Positions 16,611-28,667 are shown, counted from the stretch's first letter. The stretch is DNA of 58,131 bases from JBOGOC01 sp050747525 (GCA_050747525.1 JBOGOC010000092.1:1-58131), one strand, 5' to 3'. Numbers and translations: made by a program. Notes: generated by a model not told the origin, from the letters alone.

Positions 16611-17900
16611 CTACGGGAAGATCCCCCGCTCCTGATAGACCTTGGAGAGGGTGGTCAGGGCCACGATGTGCGCCGCCGTGCGCAGGTCGACCTGGTGCGT
16701 GGACGCGGCCTCGGTCACCCGCCGGTACGCCCGCGTGACCTTCTTGCGCAGCTTGGAGTCGACCTCCTCTAGGTCCCAGTACTCGCTGCGCTTGTTCTGC
16801 AGCCACTCGAAGTAGCTCACGATCACGCCCCCCGCGTTGGCCAGCACGTCGGGGATCACGGCGATGCCGCGCTCCTGCAGCAACGCGTCGCCGGCCGGGT
16901 CGGTGGGGCCGTTGGCCCCCTCGGCCACCAGCTTCACGTTCAGCAGCGGCGCCGTGTCGGCGGTGATCTGGTTCTCCAGCGCCGCGGGGATGAACAGGTC
17001 GGCGCGCGTGGACAGGAACGCCTCGTGCGAGATCTGGTGCCCGCCCGAGAAGCCGGCCACTCCGCCGGTGCGCTGCACGTGCACGGCGAGCGCCTCGGCA
17101 TCCATGCCCGCCGGCTCGGCGATGTCCCCGGTGGAATCCTCGGCGGCCACCAGGCGCGCCCCCAGGGCCTGCAGCAGGCGCGCGGCCCACGACCCCACGT
17201 TGCCGTATCCCTGCACGGTGAAGGTGCTTCCCTTCAGCTCGAACCCGTGGTCCTTGGCCCACTCCTGCACCACAAACACCAGCCCCTGCCCGGTCGCCTT
17301 GTCGCGCCCCAGGCTGCCGCCCGACTCGATCGGCTTGCCGGTCACCACGTGCGTGCAGCGGAAGCGATCCTGCGGGGGCATCATCTGCAGGTAGGTGTCG
17401 AGCATCCAGGCCATGACCTGCCAGTTGGTGTTCATGTCGGGGGCCGGGATGTCGTAGTCGGGCCCGATGTTGCTGCCCAGCGCGAAGGTGAAACGCCGCG
17501 TGATGCGCTCGATCTCCCCGGCGCTGCAGGTGGACGGGTCGAAGCTGATCCCCCCCTTCGCCCCGCCGAAGGGGATGCCGGCGATGGCGGTCTTCAGGGT
17601 CATCCAGGCGGCCAGGGCGCGCACCTCGTCCAGGCGCACGAGCGGGTGGTAGCGCATCCCCCCTTTGAACGGCCCCAGCACGTTGTTGTGCTGCACGCGG
17701 TAGCCGGTGAACACCTCGATGCGGCCGTCGTCCATCTTCACGGGGAAGTGGATCTCGATCTCGTTGGTGGTGGTCGACAGCATCTTGCGGATGTCGCGGT
17801 CCAGCTTCATGACGTCGGCGGCGCGGTGGAACTGCGCCTGCACGTTGCCGAACAGCGAGCCGCCCGCAGCCTTCTCGCGCGGCATCTCCAGCGTGGCCAT
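16611..17900 (-). CDS. gdhA: Glu/Leu/Phe/Val dehydrogenase (glutamate dehydrogenase)
   Basis: About 429 residues, the hexameric type that interconverts 2-oxoglutarate and glutamate with NAD(P). The catalytic lysine lies in PFKGGMRYHP, and the signature IPFGGAKGGISFDP follows. The Rossmann fold begins near TVQGYGNVGSWAARLL. The ATG at 17900 is preferred because GAGGAGAG lies 8 bp upstream; a GTG three codons earlier directly touches that site. Coenzyme preference cannot be set from the sequence alone. A terminator at 18016-18063 separates it from the subtilase gene, so it has its own promoter somewhere in 17901-18015, where I saw no convincing boxes. Confidence 0.93.
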   Translation of the reverse strand: MATLEMPREKAAGGSLFGNVQAQFHRAADVMKLDRDIRKMLSTTTNEIEIHFPVKMDDGRIEVFTGYRVQHNNVLGPFKGGMRYHPLVRLDEVRALAAWMTLKTAIAGIPFGGAKGGISFDPSTCSAGEIERITRRFTFALGSNIGPDYDIPAPDMNTNWQVMAWMLDTYLQMMPPQDRFRCTHVVTGKPIESGGSLGRDKATGQGLVFVVQEWAKDHGFELKGSTFTVQGYGNVGSWAARLLQALGARLVAAEDSTGDIAEPAGMDAEALAVHVQRTGGVAGFSGGHQISHEAFLSTRADLFIPAALENQITADTAPLLNVKLVAEGANGPTDPAGDALLQERGIAVIPDVLANAGGVIVSYFEWLQNKRSEYWDLEEVDSKLRKKVTRAYRRVTEAASTHQVDLRTAAHIVALTTLSKVYQERGIFP

Positions 17901-18015
17901 CCGAAGCACTCTCCTCAGGCGGCTCCGGGCGGACCGCGGGAAGGGCGGACGGGCCTGGCGCCTTGTTTGAATGACCCCAGTCTACAGTGCCGGACGTCAC
18001 CGGGGAAGGTGCCGG

Positions 18016-18063
18016 AAAAAGAAACAGCCCGGTTGGGAGGGGGCCGGGCCCCCCCAACCGGGC
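18016..18063 (-). terminator. Rho-independent terminator after the subtilase gene
   Basis: An inverted repeat at 18027-18063 pairs GCCCGGTTGGG with CCCAACCGGGC, with further G:C pairs toward a short loop. Read on the minus strand it is followed by a T-rich stretch (TGTTTCTTTTT). It lies 26 bp beyond the subtilase stop and should insulate gdhA from it. Confidence 0.85.
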
Positions 18064-18088
18064 GTCTCAATCGCTTACGTCGTCCGGC

Positions 18089-19546
18089 CTACGGAGCCCG
18101 TCCGACCTTCACCACCAGGACGATCTCCGTCAGCCTGGCTTTCGGGATCTGCGTGACGATCGCCGTCTGCTGGTAGATGAGCTTCGCGGCCCTGACCTCC
18201 GCCACCGTCCACGGCTGCCCGGTCGCGGGGTTGTTCGTGAAGACCTCCTCGCGCACCGTGTAGTTCGTGGGGAGCGTCACGTTGGGGCCGTAGTACTCCG
18301 TGCTGTTCACGACCAGGCCGGCCTTCCCCTGCCAGCCCGTCCCGTTCCCCTTCTTGGCGACCCATCTCACCTTCACGCTCTGGACGATGTCATTGTCGTG
18401 GAGCTGATCGATCGTCGTGAAGACCTCCTTGTGGCCTCCCGCCAGGAATTGCAAGTAGGTGGTATCGCCGTCATGCGGGTCCTCGTCCACGTTCAGGTAG
18501 TGGGCACCGGACGGGACCGGCTGGCCCTGATTCGGCCCGGCGTCCGAGCCGGGCTTTTCGACGAAGGCGGCGGGCAGAGGCATCCTCAGGATTTCCACCA
18601 CCATGAGGATCTGGGTCAAGGCGGCCTTTGGGAGCTCCGCGGTGATGGTCGCCTGCTGGTAGATCAGCTTCGCGGCCCTCACTTCCGTCACGGTCCAGGG
18701 CAGGCTGGTGGCAGGATTGTTGGTGAAGGTCTCCTCACGCACGACGTAACCGCTGGTGAGGTTCACCTGCGTCCCGTAGTATTCCTGCCCGCCGATCACC
18801 AGTCCGGCTTTGGCCTGCCAGTCGGCGCCCGAGCCCTTCTTGGCCACCCATCTCACCTTCACGCTGGTGACGATGTCGCTGTTGAGTGTCTGATCGGCGA
18901 CCGAGAAGACTTCCTTGTCACCTCCTGAGCTGAAGCTCAGGATGGAGGTATCGCTATCATGTGGGTTGTCGTCCACGTTGGCCCAATGAGCCCCGGACGG
19001 CGTCGGAGAGCCCTGATTCGGCCCGGAGTCTACGTTGGGGAGCTCGGTCAGCGTGGCGCTGGCAGGGATACGGTGAACCGTGACCGCCGCCACCATCTCG
19101 GTCAGTGCGGCCTTAGGCAGCTGCGCGGTGATGGTCACCTGATGGTAGACCAGCTTCGCGGCCCTCACCTCCGCCACCGTCCAGGGCTGAGTCGTGAACG
19201 GATTGTTCGTGAAGGTCTCCTCACGCACGACATAACCGCTCGAGAGGTTCACGGTCGTGCCGAAGTACTCCGTTCCGTTCACGATCACGCCGGCCCTGGC
19301 CTGCCAGTCGGCACCCGAGCCCTTCTTGGCGGCCCACCTCACCGTCACGCTCTTGACCACGTCGTTGTCCAGGAGCTGATCGGCGATCGTGTAGACCTCC
19401 CTGTGGCCTTCCGCGCTGAACGACAGGAAGGAGGTGTCGCCGTCATGCGGGTCGTCGTCCACGTTGGCGTAGTGCGCGCCGGACGGCGTCGGAGAGCCCT
19501 GATTCGGCCCGGCGTCCGAGTTCGGCAGCTCGATCAGCGTGTAGGC
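18089..19546 (-). repeat. Three tandem about 160-codon repeats at the end of the subtilase gene
   Basis: Units run roughly 19546-19062, 19061-18578 and 18577-18089. Each begins ELP or EKP, then (D/S)SGPNQG-like, SGAH and VDD(or E)xPHDxDT, passes through KVRWVAKKGSG and a GYVVREETFTNNP-type strand, and ends PWTV(A/T)EVRAAKL. Identity between units is high at both protein and DNA level, which implies recent duplication. I know no named family for it. Confidence 0.85.
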
Positions 19547-22500
19547 GACCTTCTGGCCCGTTCCCGTCAGTGGAACGCTCAGGGGTGTCTCCAGAGCGTT
19601 CGACGGGATGGAGAGCGTCCCGCTGCGGGAGCCCAGCGCCTTGGGAGCGAAGGAGACCTGCACGGTGCAGTTGGTGCTCGGCGCCAGGCTGGTCCCGCAA
19701 TTGTCGGCCGTGATGACGAAGTCGCCGGGATGGGTCCCGGAGATCGACTCGCTGCCGAGCGAAAGCGTGGCGCTTCCCGTGTTGCTGACGGTGAAGGTCT
19801 GAGGAGTCGAGTCTCCGATGGCCTGGACGCCGTAGTTCTGCGACGTCGGGGCCACGGAGATATGGCACGTTTCGTCCACGCCGCCCGTGCAGTTGTTGTC
19901 CACTCCGTCGCACACTTCGGGCGCACCGGGGTTGATCGCCGGGTTCAGCGGGCTGCAGTCCGAGGCATCCAGCGCGCCGTCGTTGTCGTCGTCGGGGTCT
20001 GGCTGCGCGTTGAAGACGTACAGATCCCCGTTGCCGGCCTCCACATAGATCCGTCCGTTCGCCGCGGCGGGCTGCTTATTGTAGGCAATGTTGCCGGCAT
20101 CCACCGTCACGTTGTCCACCTCGAGCCCGGTCTCTGCCTCCAGCACGTGCACTTTTCCGTCGGCTGCGGGGAAGTAGACGAATCCGTTCATGTAGATGGG
20201 AGCGCTGTTGACATCCGCCGGCGCCGGCACCTTCCAGATCAGGTCGCCGGTGGTGGCGTCCAGTGCGTAGAAGGCATCGCCAGGATAGCCGCCGGGGTTG
20301 ACCGTGCCGAAGTAGATCGCTTTGCCATCGTAGGCCGGCGTGGATGCGGTGATGAACATGTCGTAGGGATCGAACTTCCAGCGCGCTTCACCCGTTGCCG
20401 CATCGATAGCGAGCAGGAACCCGGGGTAACCGCAGAGCCAACTCCCCGTGGGCACGTAGATCGTTCCCTGCGCGTACATCGGGATCGGGGCCGGACGATT
20501 GCAGTGCAGCCCCGGTGCCACCGCGAGAGGATTGCTCCAGAGAACGTTTCCGGTCGCCTGGTCCAGCGCATAGAACTTGTTCTCGGTGCGGACGAAGACC
20601 CTTCCTTCTGCCACCACGGCTCCCCCCTGCAGCAGCTGGGGGCCCATGGGGACGAACGACCGAGTCCAGAGGATCTCGCGGTCGGACAGGCGAAGGGCGA
20701 CGACATTATTGTTCTGCGCTATGACGAAGAGCGTTCCATCGGCGGCTGTCAGAACATCGTAGGGCGCCCAAGGATAGATGTACGGGGGGAGACTCCACAG
20801 CAGCCCCCCCGTGGCCGCATCCAGAGCCACCAGGTGACTCTCGGCGTCGAATCCTTGACCCACGGTGGCCACCACCATCAGGACCCCCTGGTAGACCAGC
20901 GGAGTCTTCATGCGATTGGGCGGATCGCCGGCCTGGAACTCCCACAGGAGCGTCTCGGGGTCGTTGGCATCGCGTGCGCGCACATAGCCGTCGCGGCTCA
21001 CGGTGTAGACCATTCCCCCGGCCACGATCGGTCCTTTCTCCTCATCGAGACCCTCAAAGGTGGGCGACGGCACCATGGTCTGCAGTGTCAGGGGGGGCTG
21101 GAAGTAGGCCGGGGAGGCTCCCTGCCTCGCCACGTTGTTGTGGAAGCCGGGCCACTCGGTCTCCGGCTGCTCGGACGCAGGGACGGCGGGGGTGGTGAAC
21201 TGGAAGTACGCGCCGCCGTTGTCGTTGGTTGTCGTGTTCCCCTGCTCGTCCATCGCCGTCACGGAGAAGACGTAGGTCGTCCCGGGCCAGAGGTTGTCGA
21301 GCACGGCCTCGTGCTCGGTCACCAGGTGCTGGCCTCCGATCTCCCCCCCCACGGGTGGGTAGAATGAATAGCTCACCCACGCATCGGAGCGCTCATCGGT
21401 CTCCCAGGTGATCCATGCGCGGCGAGGAAGCAGATCGGCCACCGTGACATTCGAGATGACCGGCGGGACGTTGTCCACGACGGCCGTGGCCAACGAAACA
21501 GGACTGCCGCAGGAATCGGGCGTCAGGTCCTGGTACTGGGCGATGAGGGTGTCGCCTTCGATCACCTGGATGACGCCATCCCCCGGGATTCCGGTGGGCA
21601 GCAGCTGGAGCGGGATGTCCACGTAGAAGAAAGACGTGTTCGGGCCGTTCTCCTGCAATGTGAAGGACTGCGGAGAGTCGGTGAGCGAGTAGACGTTCAC
21701 CGAGACCGTCTCGGCGACGGCCGGATTCGCGTTCGCTCCAATATCCGCGACGCTCACCCGGACGGGCGAAGTCACCGCGTAGCGTGAATTGTTGAAGCCG
21801 ACAACCCCGCCCTGTGTGACCAACCGGCCGCTCGCGGCCAGCGCGTAGGGCTGGTACCCCCCCATGGGGACGTTCTTTCCGAACACCTTGACCGTCCAGA
21901 CCCCGGGGACGACGTCGGACCGGACGATGACGCGCTCGACGTTGTTCAACGCATCGGCATCTTCATCGAACGGCTGGGGGGTCGACTCGGCCAGATTGTG
22001 CCCTCGGAACACATTGCCTTTGTAGATCACTCCGTCGGGGGAGTGGACCTCCAGGTCCAGGTTGTTGACCAACGCCGGCCTGGCAAAGACCATGGCCATG
22101 TAGTCGGACCAGACGAGGGTGACTTCGAGGGATTGACCTGTTCCTCCCACGATGAACTGGTGCTCGCCAAGCTCGTTGGTGGCCAACCCCGTGTCGTTGT
22201 CCACCAGGAAAAGCTGGCTGTCATCGCACTCGAAATGGAGCGAGCTGTCCAGGTGGACCCGTCCGAATCCCTGGTTGTTGTTCGGGTATTTCGTCTCGTC
22301 AAACGCGTACGCCTCGGCGCCGGTCATCTCCCTGGCGCCGTTGATCAGAATGGCCTTGACCAGCGCCCCTGAGGGGGAGGGCATCTCGTCGGCAGTCTGC
22401 GGCGTCCCGGAGGGATACCACCCGTCCATCAGGTACTGCCGAACCTGCGCGGCGGCTCCCGCCACGGAAGGCGTCGCCATGCTCGTTCCACTCATCTGCT

Positions 22501-24103
22501 TGTAGTCGTCGTAGCACACATCCCCCTCGGTGCAGATGGTGCCGCTGGGGTTGCAGATTTGTTCGAGCTGGCAGCCGCGGGCCGACCATATTCCCTGCCC
22601 CGGGGCCATCAGCTCGGGCTTGATGCGCCCGTCTTCCGCCGGCCCCCGGCTGCTGTCCTCCGCCACATCGTTCGACGCCGCACCGTTGCCCGTCGATCCA
22701 ACCGTGATCTCGTTCTTGGCGAGCCCGTAGGCGTTGATGCTCCAGCGGGCCGGCCCCTCATCGCCAGCGGAGAACAGCGCCACGAAGTCGGGGTTGTTCC
22801 AGACGAAAGAATCGATGAACCGATCCTCGAGCCCGTAGAAAGACCCTTCGACGAGACCCCAGCTGCTGGTGTGGATCCAGGAGTTGCGGCTCGGGTCGAT
22901 GGCCGCCAGGTAGAGCTGATACGGATCCGGGGTCCAGTTGATGATCCCATCCGAGTTGTCGAGGTCCTGAACGTGGATCTTCGCCCCGAAGGCCTGACCG
23001 TCGTGCGGCTCCAGCGATTCCACCGCCGAGTTGCCGGTGTCGACACCGTCCCCGTCATAGGCTCCCCATGTGCCGTCATCGCCGGCCGCTGATCCGGCCA
23101 CGTGGGTGCCATGGCGATCCGGGCCGTTGTCCTTGTTGTCACCCTGGTCCGGTTCCGGTTCATAGTAGGCCGTGACCTTGCGGTGCAGCGCGCCGGCCGT
23201 GGCGTGGGCCGGGTCCTCGAACGCGTCGTGCTTGTAGTCCAGTCCCGTGTCGGCCACGGTGATGATCTGCCCCTCACCTGTGAGGCCGTGATCGTGCACG
23301 GGCGTGCCGTGCGTGACGGGATCGTTGCTTTGTAGTGTCCACCGGGCCACGTCGTTGAAGGGATGGACGGGCAGCTCGCGCTCTATCCAGAGCACTTCAG
23401 GCTCACGTGCCAGGGCTTCCAGCGCCGCCCTGCGGATCTCGACGCGCACGGGAGCGCCGTGATACTGCCCGCTCTTCTTGAGCTTGCCGCCGGCCCGGCC
23501 GAGCGCCCGGGTCACGGCCGGAGTGGCCTCGGGCTCCATGGCCAGAACCTGCACCGTGAGGCGCTCTCGGCTGTCCGCGCGCTTGCCCGGGGCGAGGGGC
23601 TTGCCCAGGCGGCGCTCCAGCGCACGGTTGAGCTTCTCGTCCATCGCCGGGTCCAGCGACGGGCCCAGCTTGAACGCGGGCTGAAATAGCCCGCTCCATC
23701 GCACGAAGGGAAGCGCCCGGACCCGCTCCATGACGGGCTCCGACGCCCGGACCACGTAGGCATCCTCGGGAGCGTAGTGGAGGATCACGGCGCCGGCCTT
23801 TTCCAGGCCGCGCCTCATCTCCTGGGTGATGATGCCGTTCATCTGGACGATGTGGTAATCGTCTTCGTAGCGTCCCCGGGCCTGAGCACGAAGGGACTCA
23901 GGGAAGTCGGGCATCCCCTGGAGCGGATCGAACCGGTATCCGTTGAGGCCGATGAAGCGGGGCTTTCCGGCGTCGCGCGCCGGCGGCGTCTTGGCCGCCG
24001 TCAGCCCGATCATCAACGTCGCCAGCAGAAAGAACAGTCCCGCGATCCGCCAGTGCGAGCTGGTCTGAACTCCACGATCCCGACTTGCCCGGTTCGTACC
24101 CAT
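18089..24103 (-). CDS. Giant exported subtilisin-like protease with PQQ-like propeller, MopE motif, ASH domain and three C-terminal repeats
   Basis: 2004 residues. After a signal peptide (about 18-37) and a long propeptide, the S8 domain shows Asp in TVADTGLD (about 285), His in HGTHVAG (about 331) and Ser in GTSMATPSVAG (about 541). A beta-rich and fibronectin-like stretch follows, then a PQQ/WD-like propeller (about 1000-1370) with repeats of the LLWEF and VLWSN kind. A MopE-type metal-binding motif (DSDC-like, then CDGVDNNC, about 1371-1412), an ASH/choice-of-anchor D domain (about 1413-1518) and three near-identical repeats of about 160 residues end the protein. The ATG has GGGGAGGG 4 bp upstream. 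Likely secreted or surface-bound; the terminal repeats may bind a surface or polymer. Confidence 0.88.
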   Translation of the reverse strand: MGTNRASRDRGVQTSSHWRIAGLFFLLATLMIGLTAAKTPPARDAGKPRFIGLNGYRFDPLQGMPDFPESLRAQARGRYEDDYHIVQMNGIITQEMRRGLEKAGAVILHYAPEDAYVVRASEPVMERVRALPFVRWSGLFQPAFKLGPSLDPAMDEKLNRALERRLGKPLAPGKRADSRERLTVQVLAMEPEATPAVTRALGRAGGKLKKSGQYHGAPVRVEIRRAALEALAREPEVLWIERELPVHPFNDVARWTLQSNDPVTHGTPVHDHGLTGEGQIITVADTGLDYKHDAFEDPAHATAGALHRKVTAYYEPEPDQGDNKDNGPDRHGTHVAGSAAGDDGTWGAYDGDGVDTGNSAVESLEPHDGQAFGAKIHVQDLDNSDGIINWTPDPYQLYLAAIDPSRNSWIHTSSWGLVEGSFYGLEDRFIDSFVWNNPDFVALFSAGDEGPARWSINAYGLAKNEITVGSTGNGAASNDVAEDSSRGPAEDGRIKPELMAPGQGIWSARGCQLEQICNPSGTICTEGDVCYDDYKQMSGTSMATPSVAGAAAQVRQYLMDGWYPSGTPQTADEMPSPSGALVKAILINGAREMTGAEAYAFDETKYPNNNQGFGRVHLDSSLHFECDDSQLFLVDNDTGLATNELGEHQFIVGGTGQSLEVTLVWSDYMAMVFARPALVNNLDLEVHSPDGVIYKGNVFRGHNLAESTPQPFDEDADALNNVERVIVRSDVVPGVWTVKVFGKNVPMGGYQPYALAASGRLVTQGGVVGFNNSRYAVTSPVRVSVADIGANANPAVAETVSVNVYSLTDSPQSFTLQENGPNTSFFYVDIPLQLLPTGIPGDGVIQVIEGDTLIAQYQDLTPDSCGSPVSLATAVVDNVPPVISNVTVADLLPRRAWITWETDERSDAWVSYSFYPPVGGEIGGQHLVTEHEAVLDNLWPGTTYVFSVTAMDEQGNTTTNDNGGAYFQFTTPAVPASEQPETEWPGFHNNVARQGASPAYFQPPLTLQTMVPSPTFEGLDEEKGPIVAGGMVYTVSRDGYVRARDANDPETLLWEFQAGDPPNRMKTPLVYQGVLMVVATVGQGFDAESHLVALDAATGGLLWSLPPYIYPWAPYDVLTAADGTLFVIAQNNNVVALRLSDREILWTRSFVPMGPQLLQGGAVVAEGRVFVRTENKFYALDQATGNVLWSNPLAVAPGLHCNRPAPIPMYAQGTIYVPTGSWLCGYPGFLLAIDAATGEARWKFDPYDMFITASTPAYDGKAIYFGTVNPGGYPGDAFYALDATTGDLIWKVPAPADVNSAPIYMNGFVYFPAADGKVHVLEAETGLEVDNVTVDAGNIAYNKQPAAANGRIYVEAGNGDLYVFNAQPDPDDDNDGALDASDCSPLNPAINPGAPEVCDGVDNNCTGGVDETCHISVAPTSQNYGVQAIGDSTPQTFTVSNTGSATLSLGSESISGTHPGDFVITADNCGTSLAPSTNCTVQVSFAPKALGSRSGTLSIPSNALETPLSVPLTGTGQKVAYTLIELPNSDAGPNQGSPTPSGAHYANVDDDPHDGDTSFLSFSAEGHREVYTIADQLLDNDVVKSVTVRWAAKKGSGADWQARAGVIVNGTEYFGTTVNLSSGYVVREETFTNNPFTTQPWTVAEVRAAKLVYHQVTITAQLPKAALTEMVAAVTVHRIPASATLTELPNVDSGPNQGSPTPSGAHWANVDDNPHDSDTSILSFSSGGDKEVFSVADQTLNSDIVTSVKVRWVAKKGSGADWQAKAGLVIGGQEYYGTQVNLTSGYVVREETFTNNPATSLPWTVTEVRAAKLIYQQATITAELPKAALTQILMVVEILRMPLPAAFVEKPGSDAGPNQGQPVPSGAHYLNVDEDPHDGDTTYLQFLAGGHKEVFTTIDQLHDNDIVQSVKVRWVAKKGNGTGWQGKAGLVVNSTEYYGPNVTLPTNYTVREEVFTNNPATGQPWTVAEVRAAKLIYQQTAIVTQIPKARLTEIVLVVKVGRAP

Positions 24104-24226
24104 GATCCCTCCCCATGGCGCGGCCGACTACGAGCCCAGGGCCGAAGCCCGTGAGCGTCCGTCTGTGCTCTTGTCGGTGATCTATTGGGAGGAGACGGGA
24201 GATGGTTCCCGTGGATCGAGAATTGT

Positions 24227-25674
<1,448 letters not shown>

Positions 25675-25678
<4 letters not shown>

Positions 25679-27969
25679 CGTCCGTTCACCGGGGCCCGTT
25701 CGGGCTTCATCAGCCCAGGGAACCCAGAGTGCCACACCTGGTGCAGATGCGCCACGTCCCGCGCCACCAGCGGCTCGCCCCCCCCGGCCCTCACCACCAG
25801 CCGCGCCCCCCGCACCCGCCCGATGACCCGCAGGGGGGGCCGGCGCCCCGGAAGCGAGGCCACCACCTGCTCCAGGGCCGGAAGGTCCTTCTCGCGCAGC
25901 GACAGGATGACGCGCGACGCGGTTTCGCCGAACAGCAGGGCGTCTTCGCGCACCCCGGCGGGGAGGTCCACGTCGGCCCCGCGCAGGGGGGCCCCCGTGC
26001 CCAGGGCGTCGCACCCTCCGATGCAGGCCTCGGCCAGGGCGATCCCCAGCCCTCCGTCCGACACGTCGTGGGCCGACCTGACGATGCCGGCTTCGATCGC
26101 CCGCACCACCGTCTCCTGCACGGCCGCCTCCAGCGCCAGGTCGAGCCCGGGCGGGGCCCCTTCCTCGCGCCCGTGCACCAGGGCCAGGTACTCCGAGGCC
26201 CCCAGCTCCTCGCGCGTCTCGCCCAGCAGCACGATCAGGTCCCCTTCGTCCTTGAACCAGGACGTGGTGGCCAGCCCCGCGCGGGCCAGCAGCCCCACCA
26301 TGACGATGGTGGGGGTGGGGGCCACGGCACGGCCGTCGGTCTCGTTGTACAGCGACACGTTCCCCGAGACGATGGGGGTCCCCAGGTGCCGGCACGCCTC
26401 GGCGATCCCTTCGACCGCGCGCGCGAGCTGCCACATGATCCCGGGATTCTCGGGGTTGCCGAAGTTGAGGCAGTCGGTGGCCGCCAGGGGGCGTCCTCCC
26501 GAACAGGCCACGTTGCGGGCCGACTCGGCCACCGCGTGCGCCCCGCCCAGGTACGGATCGAGCATGCAGTACCGCGGGTTGCAATCCGACGACATGGCCA
26601 GGGCGCGATCGCCCGGCCCGGGGACCCGCACCACCGCCGCGTCGGCGCCGGGGCGCACGATGGTGCCGGCGCGCACGGTGTGGTCGTACTGGCGCCAGAC
26701 CCATTCGCGGGAGCAGAGGTTGGGCGAGCCCAGCATCCGATCGAGCACGTTCCCCATGTCTGATGGCACCGGCACGCTCGACAGGTCCAGCCTGCGGCGC
26801 GTTTTGAACTCCGGCGGCTCGCTCATCGGCCTCTCGTACACGGGCGAGGCGTCCGACAGCGGGGCGGCGGGCACCACAGCCACCGCGCGGCCTTCTTCCA
26901 GGATCCTCGCGCAGCCGTCGGAGGTCACCTCGCCGATCACGGCGGCGTCCAGGTCCCACTTGCGGATGATGGCCAGCGCTTCGGCCTCACGCCCGCGCCG
27001 CACCACCATGAGCATCCGCTCCTGCGACTCCGAGAGCATCACCTCGTAGGGCGTCATCCCCGTCTCGCGGCGCGGCACCTTGGCCAGATCGATCACCACG
27101 CCGGTCCCCGCCCGCCCGGCCATCTCCAGCGTGGAGCAGGTCAGGCCGGCCGCGCCCATGTCCTGGATCCCGACCAGAAAGTCCCCCTTCATCAGCTCCA
27201 GCGACGCTTCCAGCAGGAGCTTCTCGGTGAAAGGATCGCCCACCTGCACCGTGGGCCGGCGGGCCTCCTTGTCCGACTCGAAGACGTCGGAGGCCATGGT
27301 GGCCCCGTGGATGCCGTCGCGCCCGGTCTTCGACCCGAAGTAGATGACCGGGTTGCCGGGCCCCTCGGCCTTTCCCAGGAAGATCCCATCGCGGCGCGCC
27401 ACACCCAGGGTGAAGGCGTTCACCAGGATGTTGCCGTTGAACGACGGATGGAACGTGACCTCGCCGCCCACTGTGGGGACCCCGATCGAGTTGCCGTACA
27501 TCGAGATGCCGTGCACCACCCCGGAGACGAGGTAGCGCATGCGCGGAGCGTCGGGGCTGCCGAACCTCAGCGCGTTGAGCGAGGCGATGGGCCGGGCCCC
27601 CATGGTGAACACGTCGCGCAGGATCCCGCCCACCCCGGTGGCCGCCCCCTGCACGGGCTCGATGAACGAGGGATGGTTGTGGCTCTCCATCTTGAAGACC
27701 GCCACGTCCCCGTCCCCGATGTCCACGACACCGGCGTTCTCGCCGGGTCCCTGGACGACCTTCGGCCCGGTGGTGGGGAGCTTGCGAAGGTGGACCTTGC
27801 TCGACTTGTAGGAGCAGTGCTCCGACCACATGGCCGAGAAGATCCCCAGCTCGGTGTGGTTGGGGACGCGCCCCAGCACCTGCCGGCAGCGGGCGTATTC
27901 CTCCTCGGACAGCCCGTGCTGGCGCACCAGCTCGGGCGTGATCTCCGGCTCCTGCGCGCGTCCGCTCAT
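25675..27969 (-). CDS. purL: Phosphoribosylformylglycinamidine synthase, PurL subunit
   Basis: ATP-dependent conversion of FGAR to FGAM. 764 residues, the small PurL that works with PurQ and PurS. Visible marks are HNHPSFIEP near residue 95, GAATGVGGILRD, the FGAM synthase motif EVTFHPSFNGN and QDMGAAGLTCSTLEMA. It overlaps purQ and purF by 4 bp each (ATGA), so the synthase subunits are made by coupled translation. Confidence 0.96.
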
Positions 27970-28667
27970 GCCGCCGCCGTCGCCCCCGAAGCCACCAGCG
28001 ACTCGAAAAGCACCCGCCCTTCGGCGTTCCCCAGCAGGGTCTCCGCGTTGCGCTCGGGGTGCGGCATCAGGCCGAAGACGTTCCCCTGCTCGTTCATGAT
28101 CCCCGCGATCGCCCGCTCCGACCCGTTCACGTTGAAGCGATCGTCCAGCGCGCCGTCGGGAGCGGTGTACCGGAACAGCACCTGCCCCTCCCCTTCGAGC
28201 CGGTCCAGCACCGCGGGCGGGGCCGTGTAGCTTCCCTCGCCGTGGGCGATGGGCATGGTCAGGACCTCGCCCGCCCGGCAGCGCGAGGTGAAGCGCGTGC
28301 CGGCGCGCTCAACGCGGATCCAGACGTCCCGGTTGATGAACGACACGTCGCGGTTGCGCATCAGGGCGCCCGGCAGGAGCCCCGCCTCGGTGAGCACCTG
28401 GAAGCCGTTACAGATCCCCACCAGCGTGGCGCCGCGCCGGGCGTGGGCGTCCACGGCCGCCATGATCGGCGAGAAGCGCGCGATCGCCCCGCAGCGCAGG
28501 TAGTCGCCGTGCGCGAAGCCACCGGGCAGGATCACCGTGTCGAAGCCCTTCAGGCTGGTCTCCTTGTGCCAGACGAACTCCGCCGGCTGCCCCAGCACGT
28601 GCTTCATCACGTGGTAGGCGTCGTGGTCGCAGTTCGATCCCGGAAACACCACGATGGCGGTCTTCAT
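27966..28667 (-). CDS. purQ: Phosphoribosylformylglycinamidine synthase, PurQ glutaminase subunit
   Basis: Class I glutamine amidotransferase that feeds ammonia to PurL. About 233 residues. The nucleophile Cys lies in VGICNGFQVL, and the catalytic His/Glu pair in LMPHPERN. The start MKTAIVVFPGSNCD is typical. It overlaps purS upstream and purL downstream by 4 bp (ATGA). Confidence 0.96.
   Translation of the reverse strand: MKTAIVVFPGSNCDHDAYHVMKHVLGQPAEFVWHKETSLKGFDTVILPGGFAHGDYLRCGAIARFSPIMAAVDAHARRGATLVGICNGFQVLTEAGLLPGALMRNRDVSFINRDVWIRVERAGTRFTSRCRAGEVLTMPIAHGEGSYTAPPAVLDRLEGEGQVLFRYTAPDGALDDRFNVNGSERAIAGIMNEQGNVFGLMPHPERNAETLLGNAEGRVLFESLVASGATAAA

Noticed and set aside
18089..19546. 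Three evenly spaced repeats considered as a CRISPR-like array
   Set aside because: Units are about 480 bp, in frame and coding; they are protein repeats.
18959..21367. Plus-strand 802-codon open frame inside the subtilase gene
   Set aside because: Low-complexity Gly/Arg/His-rich product antisense to a well-supported protease; typical of GC-rich third positions.
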